From assembly GCA_030848705.1 (NCBI GenBank), contig CM061245.1, positions 58,926,006-58,990,005 of the forward strand: DNA of 64,000 bases, in the 5' to 3' direction. Positions 57,049 through 64,000 of this stretch are shown here, piece by piece. Source of the DNA: Heracleum sosnowskyi (taxonomy: Eukaryota; Streptophyta; Magnoliopsida; Apiales; Apiaceae). Under the pieces are notes generated by a model. That model ran no database searches. It saw only the letters and a list, made by a program, of their open reading frames with translations, and was not told the origin of the DNA. A program made the position numbers and the translations under genes. The first letter of the stretch is position 1. Each line of letters starts with the position of its first letter.

Positions 57049-58730
57049 CCCTATTAACTCCAAGATATAAAGATTTGAAAGACAACAATATAAAAACATT
57101 ACTTACTCCTTGAGATTCAAAAGAAAAGAAGAAAAGAAAGAGGTAGTATACTTGCGTGGATTGCTATTTTATTTATTATTACGTTCTAGGTTCCTCCATC
57201 CCAAAGTCTCATGATTCTAATCAAATTATAAACACAAAAATATTACTGGATTAGTTACTCACGCTAGTAAAGGTAATTAAGAACATCTGCTCATACATAA
57301 AGCTTAGAATGACATTTGCAAGCTCCTGAGAACATGAGCCATGCATGTTTTGTACCGACACCTAAAAACATAAATCAAATGGTTGCGAGACTAGTATCGG
57401 GGAGGACAATTCTATTCATCTATAATAAAGTGATATTATTTTAACACATCTATCCACTGAATTCTAAGAATTCAGATTTGAGCAAGGTTGTAGAAACTGA
57501 TTCCGCTAGTATTTTAGTCAGCTCGTGAATAATTCATCAGATAGGTTTTTCTAAAATCGAGTAACGCCTCTACTTGGTAAATCTGAACTTTTCTATAATT
57601 CCATTGATCTCAAAACATTTCAAAGAGTGCAGAAAATTCTCAATCTGCCCAGGACCTTTGGAACAGCACTTTGACACAGCAAACATTTGAATTTGAATAG
57701 AATTAAGCCACAAAGTTGTAGAATATTTGAAGAGGTTTCTAAAACATGTTAAAATACTGAAAACAGACATACCAAGCTCAAGTTATGAACCTTCAAAGTT
57801 GACAACATGCAAAAAATCAAAATTAGGAGTTGTATTTGAACTGGACGAGAGTCGAGACCCATATTCAATCACTAAAATTTGAATACATCTGATTAAAATT
57901 TGGAACCAAATGGGAGTGTTCGTCATGAGATTTATAACATACAAGTTTACGAAAGATAAATGTGAGCAGAAATTTTCAAACAGATTTTTCTCATAGAAAA
58001 ACAAAGGAATCTGAGACCAAGTTCAGCAGCAGGTCTTAGGAGCACAAGGTTTCCGAATTGCACAAAACAAACATATATATATAGATTGAGATGCCAAGTT
58101 TTAAAGTTGAGCCGAGATCCTGAATTGAAAATCTGAAATTCTGCAGAGGACCTCTACTTGTTAATTTTACTTACGGAATATAACATCTATCTTCATTTGA
58201 CTCCTCTGGATGAAACAAATGGTCAGATACATCTCCACATTTCCTCCAGATATTATTCATATATATTAGACATCAAAATCTTACTATTCTCTTTTAATTC
58301 ATATCACATTTTCGTGCCTTTAACCCACTGAATAAGGCATGTATAGTTTATATCCAAATGTATTCACAAGTTTCTAAATTTAATTTAAACTTAATCTATT
58401 CAAACACCTAAAAAGTTTGTTTAAATATAGCAAACCAGGTTCCATCATAAAATAACACTAGCTAAATTCAAATATGTTCTAAACGCTAACTTTTAATCCT
58501 ACTCTTTTCTCTCTTTTTTTCTTTTTTAAACAGGAAGATTACACCATCATTCCAAGTAAACAACTCCCAAGAATAACATAAGGCGCAAATCTTGAGAATT
58601 TCCTGAGATTCCACCCTTCGAGTTTCTTCGATTTATTTCTAAACCTTGTTCTAAGTACACCAATCTCGTCCTTCTCCTTTCTCTTGGTTTGTTTTCTTTT
58701 GTAATCGGGTATTCTCGTGTTTGTCTCTCA
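57049..58730. other. Intergenic, nothing recognised
   Basis: Minus-strand open frames at 57570-57770, 57783-58004 and 58547-58780 are short and match nothing recognised. Confidence 0.45.
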
Positions 58731-59011
58731 GAGCAACTCCAACAAAGGGTGCCTAAAAGGGTACTAACGCCATGTGGCATGACGTGGCATGACGTGGCAT
58801 GACACCCTTGTTAATATTAGCCATCTATTGGAGTTGTTGGGATGCCAAGTGAAGCGACATGGGGTGCCAACTCGGGGTGCCAAAAGTTGGCATCCCATAA
58901 AGTAGGGTGTCAACTTCTTTTGTGGTCCCAATCATTAATAAAATATCATTTCTCTATTATATTTATATTATACATTTTTTTGTTGAAGTTGGTGAAATTG
59001 GCATCTAGAGG
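58731..59011. mobile_element. MITE-like left part (GAGCAACTCCAAC end), target of the copia insertion
   Basis: GAGCAACTCCAACAAAGGGTGCC at 58731 resembles the ends of small PIF/Harbinger-type plant MITEs. The interior repeats GGGGTGCCAA(C/A) words and has TGACGTGGCA twice plus CATGTGGCA. The expected other end is not seen before 59011, where the copia LTR starts; it should lie beyond the window. Confidence 0.35.
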
Positions 59012-59312
59012 TGTCTATTAACAGTACTAGCAATGCTTTGCCAAAGAGCACTAGCACAAACAAACCACCTGTACATAGCAATTGTGAGTTAGTTACAAAT
59101 AGTTTGTTACAGCAATATCCAGCTGTACAAAATCAGTTAGAAGATAGAGTAGGCAATGCTAGTATAAGTAGTTAGTCTTAGCTCCTAATATAGTTTAACA
59201 GAAACAGATAGATATAGAGTGTGTATAGCTTTCTTCTTCTACAATGGTACTTGAATATACAGTGTGAATATATAGTTTTTCGTTTTGATTCATCCATTAC
59301 TGAAAGTTAACA
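59012..59312 (+). repeat. 5' LTR of the copia element (301 bp)
   Basis: Starts TGTCTATTAACAG and ends GAAAGTTAACA, with matching TGT/ACA ends, immediately before the primer-binding site. The start could be off by a few bases because the partner LTR is not in the window. Confidence 0.75.
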
Positions 59313-59324
59313 TGGTATCAGAGC
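59313..59324 (+). other. Primer-binding site TGGTATCAGAGC
   Basis: Exact form of the common plant primer-binding site complementary to initiator methionine tRNA, adjoining the LTR. Confidence 0.9.
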
Positions 59325-59619
59325 TACGTCTTCATCAGTAGAGAGTATCGCCATCGTCCTGCTCGTCAGAATCTGCAGAAAATCAAGGTTCTTTCGTCTG
59401 AATTCATATGTTTCAAGTAGAGTTGTTTCAAGATTGACCGTCTGTTATGTTTTAATTGATACCTGAAAGTCTTGATCATCTATACCTGAATCGATTGAAG
59501 AATTCCTTAGTTGTAATTGATTTCTCTGATTGTTAACGGTTCTGATATTGTTTTGCAACAAACTATTTGATCAGTTAGACATACTCAGAATTTTTTCAAT
59601 AAGTTCTTGAAGAATTGTC

Positions 59620-60183
59620 ATGGCTAATACGGAGTCAACAAATGTTCAGTCAAATTTTGATCAGTCGAGTGTCTATTATATTCATCCTTCTGATGCAAAT
59701 ACTACACAGTTTGTGTCCGTGAAGTTTAATGGAAACAATTTTACTAACTGGAAAAGGTCGATGATGCTGATTTTATCGGCCAAGAACAAACTTGGATTTG
59801 TTAATGGCACACTTGTTACACCTGCTGTAACCTCTCCAGAATTTAGTGCTTGGGAACGATGTAATTCGTTAATAATTTCCTGGATTTTATTCAATCTTGA
59901 TGAGACCATTGCGCGTAGTGTCTTATTTCTCAAAAGTGCACGGTCTATTTGGAAAGATTTGGAGGACAGGTTTGGTTGTTCATCCATCACTGAGTTGTAT
60001 TCTTTGGAGCAAGAACTGATAGAAATTTCTCAGAATACTCAGTCTGTTTCTGAGTATTACACTAAGCTCAAGACTGTTTGGGATAGTATTGATGATGTTA
60101 ATCCAATTCCCGCTTGCACTTGTCAGAATTGTACATGTGAATTGGGGCAAAAGTTTCTTCAGAAACAGCAAGAACAACGCTAG
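59620..60183 (+). CDS. copia gag, N-terminal 187 codons up to an amber stop
   Basis: Starts at the first ATG after the LTR (59620). The copia-type capsid domain shows FNGNNFTNWKRSMMLILSAK, then SARSIWKDLEDRFG and SVSEYYTKLKTVWD, and a CTCQNCTCELGQK cysteine cluster. TAG at 60181-60183 interrupts the frame between QQEQR and the following LQLLLKLNDKFSVVRGHI, which belongs to the same domain. CAG to TAG (a C-to-T change) is the simplest cause; suppression or readthrough cannot be excluded. The capsid domain alone is not complete before the stop. Confidence 0.85.
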   Translation: MANTESTNVQSNFDQSSVYYIHPSDANTTQFVSVKFNGNNFTNWKRSMMLILSAKNKLGFVNGTLVTPAVTSPEFSAWERCNSLIISWILFNLDETIARSVLFLKSARSIWKDLEDRFGCSSITELYSLEQELIEISQNTQSVSEYYTKLKTVWDSIDDVNPIPACTCQNCTCELGQKFLQKQQEQR

Positions 60184-63100
60184 TTGCAATTGTTACTGAA
60201 ACTAAATGATAAGTTTAGTGTTGTTCGAGGTCACATCATGATGATGCAGCCCTTGCCTACTGTTTCACAAGCTTACAGATTGGTAGCACAAGAAGAGAAT
60301 CATAGAGATATTTCTCAAGTCTCTCTGAGTACTGAAAGCCTGGCTTTTATTGCAGACAAGAGGAATTATGGAACATATAATTCTCAGAAACACTTTGGTT
60401 CAAGTAATTCTCAGGTGTATCCAAGACCAATGACTGGAAATCATTTTGCTGGAAATAATCTCAGACCACCATCTTTTACTCAGAATTCTGGGCCAAGAAG
60501 GCCATCTAAGCCAGGAGCCAATTACTTCTGTACTCACTGTAAAGTACAAGGTCATAGCATAGATAGATGTTTTCAGATTCATGGCTTTCCCCCAGGTTTT
60601 AAAGGATTCAAAGATAGGAAAGTGAGCCCCACTGCAGCTACTGTTATTTCTAATTCTTCATTTGATGATCATACTCCTTCTCAGGTTGTACAGATGGCAG
60701 ATAACAATAGTTCTATTCCAACTGGTTCACTTAATGCAGAGCAATATTCTCAGCTTTTAGAATTGCTGAACAAGCAATTTCCTTCAAGCAATTCAACTGA
60801 AGATAATACTTCTGGTCATGCCCTCTTAGCAGGTAATTTTTGTCTACTGAGCATTTCAAAATCCAACTGGATTGTGGATAGTGGAGCTACAGACCACATT
60901 TGCCCAAATTTGGGATACTTTATGGATTATACTCCGGTTACTGACTCTGATATGTGCATTACTATTCCAGATGGAAGTAAAATTCCAGTCCTACACAAAG
61001 GAACAGTAGTATTAAATGACAAGATTATTTTGAAAGATGTACTTCATGTACCAGACTTTCAATTTCATCTCATTTCTGTTAGCAAACTTTGCAAGGATTT
61101 GTCATGTCGGGTGATTTTTTCTGATGGAAATTGTGTTCTACAGGTCCCTTTTCAGAAAGAACAACTGATGCATCTTGGTAGTCTGAGTGGTGGTCTTTAT
61201 AGTGTCTCTACATTGGCATCTCCCAATGGTTCTTTAAAGTTGAAGAATACTTGTAATGCTTTTCTTTCTCAAAGCTCAGATGAAGTCAGACTTTGGCATA
61301 TGCGGCTTGGTCATCTACCATTTTCTCAGTTGAAAATTCTTAAACCAGAATGGAATGTTTCTGGTACTTCGAATTCCATCATTTGTCAAATATGCCCAAC
61401 AGCTAGACAATGTCGAAAATCATTTCCTCATAGTTCTATAAAAACTTCTACTACTCTTGAATTGTTACATATTGATGTTTGGGGACCGTATAGAACAAAA
61501 ACTTATACGAATTGTAAGTTTTTTCTGACTATTGTGGACGACTTTAGTCGTTATACTTGGATTCATCTGTTTCATTCTAAATCTGATGTGCCAGCAATTC
61601 TTGAAAATTTTGTCAACTATGCTGAGACACAGTTTAAGACTAAAGTGCTATGTATTCGTTCTGATAATGCTCTTGAGCTTACAGCAGGAGATTTAAAACA
61701 GTTTTATTTACGAAAAGGTATTATCAATCAGACAAGCTGTGTTCATACTCCCCAGCAAAACGGAGTTGTCGAAAGAAAACATCGACATTTACTGGAAACC
61801 GCTCGTGCTCTATTCTTGCAGTCAAAACTTCCAGCTCAATATTGGGGTGACAGTGTAATGTGTGCTACATATCTTATTAATCGAATGCCCCTTCAATCCA
61901 TTGGTAATGTTTCTCCTTATTCTATTGTATATCACTCAAATCCTTCTCTTGATAATCTTCGTAATTTCGGTTGCCTTTGTTATATTTCCACATCTACTAT
62001 ACAACGTTCAAAATTTCAAACTCGCGCTATACCTGGTGTTTTTCTGGGGTACCCTCCTTCCCAAAAGGGTTACAAAGTTTTAAATCTTTTAAATAATCAA
62101 GTTCAAATTTCACGGGACATTACATTTCATGAACTTCACTTCCCTTTTCATTTGATTTCACAAACTTCTACTCAACAGACATATGTTGATTCTGTTTTTT
62201 TACCATCTGTTACACATGTTCCTTTTTCTGATGACTTTCCTTCTGCTTCATCACAATTTCATATAACTCCCGAAATAAATGTTCCTTCCATGTCCACACA
62301 GTCACCCATGTCCACACAGTCACCCATGTCCACACAATCACCTCTGATTCATGCTGATTCATCATCTCCTTCTTCTATCTCTGATATAGTCACATCATCC
62401 ATACCACCTGTTCGACATTCAACACGGACTCGTGTTACACCTTCTTACTTAAAAGACTTTCATTGTAACATTGCTACTTTATCAACACCATCTCATTGCT
62501 GCAATTTTGTTTCATCTGACAATTTTACTCCTGCTCACAAAGCTCACATTTCACAATTATGTAATATCACTGAACCCGCTTCCTACAAAGAAGCTTCTTT
62601 GAATCCTGTTTGGGTTGAGGCAATGCAGAAAGAATTGCAAGCCCTCAAAACCAATAATACTTGGGATTTGGTTCCCCTTCCACCAAATAAACGCCCCATC
62701 GGTTGCAAATGGGTATATAAAGTCAAACTTAAATCCGATGGTTCTCTAGAACGTTGCAAGGCTCGTCTTGTTGCTAAGGGTTTTAATCAAAGATTGGGAA
62801 TCGATTATGAGGAGACTTTCTCTCCTGTAGTTAAGATGGTTACAGTTCGTTGTCTGATTGCTCTTGCTGCTAGTAGGAAATGGAACATGTTCCAACTCGA
62901 TGTAAACAATGCCTTTTTACACGGGGATCTAAAAGAGGAAGTCTACATGCGACCCCCACCTGGTCTTGATATCCCACCTGGTTTTGTATGCCGTCTTGTG
63001 AAATCATTATACGGCCTCAAACAGGCCTCTCGTGAGTGGTTTTCCAAGCTAGTATCTGAGCTCACTACTCAAGGATTTCTTCAGTCCAAAAATGATTACA

Positions 63101-64000
63101 GTCTCTTTATCAAAAGGACTGACTCTTTGATCACAATTATGGATGTATACGTCGATGACATTATCGTTACAGGTAACGATTTCGCCTCCATTGCTCAAAT
63201 CAAAGCTCACTTACATCGTGTGTTTAGCATCAAAGACTTAGGTCTTCTACACTATTTTTTGGGAATTGAAGTAGGTTACTATGACAATGGTGTGACTCTT
63301 AGCCAAGCAAAATTTACTAAAGAATTGTTACGTGATTGTCCGTTTGATCTACCCAATAAAGCTTCTACTCCATTACCATTACACCTTAAGTTATCCAGTG
63401 ATGATGGTACACCTCTTGATGAACCTGAAGTTTTTCGATCTTTGGTTGGGAAACTTAACTATCTCACCAATACAAGACCGGACTTGAACTATGCTGTCCA
63501 AGTTTTAAGTCAGTTTATGCAACTACCACGTACTTCCCATCTTGCTGCTTTACTACATACTCTCAAGTATATAGCCACATCCCCAAACAGAGGCATTCTT
63601 CTTCAAGCTTCCGACTCCTTGACACTCCAAGCCTATTCTGATAGCGACTGGGCTGCTTGTCCCATGACTCGACGCTCCGTTACTGGATACATTCTATTGT
63701 TTGGGAATTCTCCTATAGCTTGGAAGTCTAAAAAGCAGGCTACTATCTCTCGTTCTTCTTCAGAATCAGAGTATCGGGCTATGGCTTCTGCTGCAGCCGA
63801 AGTTACTTGGACTGTCAGACTTCTTGAAGAACTTGGTGTCACAAATCTTAAGCCCATAACTCTCCACTGTGATAGCCAGTCTGCCATTCACATTGCCAAG
63901 AACCCGGTCTTCCATGAGCGCACAAAACACATTGACATTGATTATCATTTCACGCGTGATAAAGTTCTCGAAGGACTCCTACAGCTTACTTATTTACCTA
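60184..64000 (+). CDS. copia gag C-terminus and pol, open to the window edge
   Basis: Same frame as gag, 1272 codons without a stop, incomplete at 64000. In order: end of the capsid domain; CCHC knuckle (60529-60570, C-x2-C-x4-H-x4-C); protease WIVDSGATDH (60868-60897); pre-integrase LWHMRLGH (61291); integrase cysteines CQICPTARQC; catalytic D at 61474, D at 61663 and E at 61771 (35 residues between the last two, the D35E rule); GYPPSQKGYKV; a hinge with three STQSPM repeats; RT from CKWVYKVK to YVDD (63148-63159); RNase H SDSDWA, SSSESEYRA and CDSQSAI. All catalytic residues looked for are present, so apart from the amber codon this copy looks recently active. Confidence 0.92.
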   Translation, partial: MQLLLKLNDKFSVVRGHIMMMQPLPTVSQAYRLVAQEENHRDISQVSLSTESLAFIADKRNYGTYNSQKHFGSSNSQVYPRPMTGNHFAGNNLRPPSFTQNSGPRRPSKPGANYFCTHCKVQGHSIDRCFQIHGFPPGFKGFKDRKVSPTAATVISNSSFDDHTPSQVVQMADNNSSIPTGSLNAEQYSQLLELLNKQFPSSNSTEDNTSGHALLAGNFCLLSISKSNWIVDSGATDHICPNLGYFMDYTPVTDSDMCITIPDGSKIPVLHKGTVVLNDKIILKDVLHVPDFQFHLISVSKLCKDLSCRVIFSDGNCVLQVPFQKEQLMHLGSLSGGLYSVSTLASPNGSLKLKNTCNAFLSQSSDEVRLWHMRLGHLPFSQLKILKPEWNVSGTSNSIICQICPTARQCRKSFPHSSIKTSTTLELLHIDVWGPYRTKTYTNCKFFLTIVDDFSRYTWIHLFHSKSDVPAILENFVNYAETQFKTKVLCIRSDNALELTAGDLKQFYLRKGIINQTSCVHTPQQNGVVERKHRHLLETARALFLQSKLPAQYWGDSVMCATYLINRMPLQSIGNVSPYSIVYHSNPSLDNLRNFGCLCYISTSTIQRSKFQTRAIPGVFLGYPPSQKGYKVLNLLNNQVQISRDITFHELHFPFHLISQTSTQQTYVDSVFLPSVTHVPFSDDFPSASSQFHITPEINVPSMSTQSPMSTQSPMSTQSPLIHADSSSPSSISDIVTSSIPPVRHSTRTRVTPSYLKDFHCNIATLSTPSHCCNFVSSDNFTPAHKAHISQLCNITEPASYKEASLNPVWVEAMQKELQALKTNNTWDLVPLPPNKRPIGCKWVYKVKLKSDGSLERCKARLVAKGFNQRLGIDYEETFSPVVKMVTVRCLIALAASRKWNMFQLDVNNAFLHGDLKEEVYMRPPPGLDIPPGFVCRLVKSLYGLKQASREWFSKLVSELTTQGFLQSKNDYSLFIKRTDSLITIMDVYVDDIIVTGNDFASIAQIKAHLHRVFSIKDLGLLHYFLGIEVGYYDNGVTLSQAKFTKELLRDCPFDLPNKASTPLPLHLKLSSDDGTPLDEPEVFRSLVGKLNYLTNTRPDLNYAVQVLSQFMQLPRTSHLAALLHTLKYIATSPNRGILLQASDSLTLQAYSDSDWAACPMTRRSVTGYILLFGNSPIAWKSKKQATISRSSSESEYRAMASAAAEVTWTVRLLEELGVTNLKPITLHCDSQSAIHIAKNPVFHERTKHIDIDYHFTRDKVLEGLLQLTYLP

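Larger units (their letters stand above)
59012..64000 (+). mobile_element. Nearly intact Ty1/copia element, 3' end outside window
   Basis: 5' LTR, Met-tRNA primer-binding site and one continuous gag-pol frame from 59620 to the window edge, broken only by an amber codon at 60181. Domain order is gag, zinc knuckle, protease, integrase, RT, RNase H, which is the copia order. The last 60 or so bases of RNase H and the 3' LTR lie beyond 64000. The predicted target duplication is AGAGG (59007-59011). Confidence 0.93.

Noticed and set aside
59682..63948. Minus-strand open frames across the copia element
   Set aside because: Antisense shadows of the intact gag-pol frame.
1..64000. CRISPR arrays, tRNA and rRNA genes, bacterial-type operons
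   Set aside because: No spaced direct-repeat array, cloverleaf or rRNA-like stretch was noticed in reading; the tandem arrays present have no variable spacers.

Overview
This is plant nuclear DNA, most likely from a eudicot. It is AT-rich, has GT-AG introns, and holds one housekeeping-type gene in a dense field of LTR retrotransposons, Helitron-like elements and MITEs. The retrotransposon families look like those of asterids such as Apiaceae, but that is memory-based inference. No bacterial-type features, tRNA or rRNA genes, or CRISPR arrays were seen.

Layout. (1) 1-5753: gag-protease-integrase remnant of a SIRE-like Ty1/copia element, split inside the gag zinc knuckle by a 4.1-kb LTR-like insertion with a 5-bp target duplication. 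(2) 5754-7678: AT-rich DNA with a 39-bp inverted repeat, then the promoter/leader of the main gene. (3) 7679-25410: a complete 15-exon gene for a 547-residue Ariadne RBR E3 ubiquitin ligase of the ARI7/ARI8 type. Its introns carry MITEs and, in a 7.1-kb last intron, a deleted Ty3/gypsy element (18381-22239) plus an antisense gypsy RNase H-integrase-chromodomain remnant. (4) 25411-33463: intergenic DNA with a 133-bp tandem array and Helitron ends, including one complete 655-bp non-autonomous Helitron. (5) 33464-48610: a nest of three decayed copies of a copia-associated, env-like 3' ORF with their LTRs. They are interrupted by three solo LTRs, one of which contains a hAT-type MITE. (6) 48611-59011: non-coding DNA with another Helitron 3' end and a related tandem array, a possible organelle intron fragment, a cluster of 15-bp palindromes, tandem duplications and foldback elements. 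(7) 59012-64000: 5' LTR and almost the whole gag-pol of a nearly intact Ty1/copia element that runs off the window.

The only gene with a plausible host function is the Ariadne ligase. Its coding frame and all splice sites are intact despite about 6 kb of retrotransposon sequence in one intron. The rest is a readable stratigraphy of insertions, several dated relative to each other by target-site duplications. No new functional system is demonstrated. The most unusual items are the three env-like copies lacking gag/pol, the shared tandem repeat tied to two Helitron loci, and the dispersed GTTCTGnnnCAGAAC palindromes.
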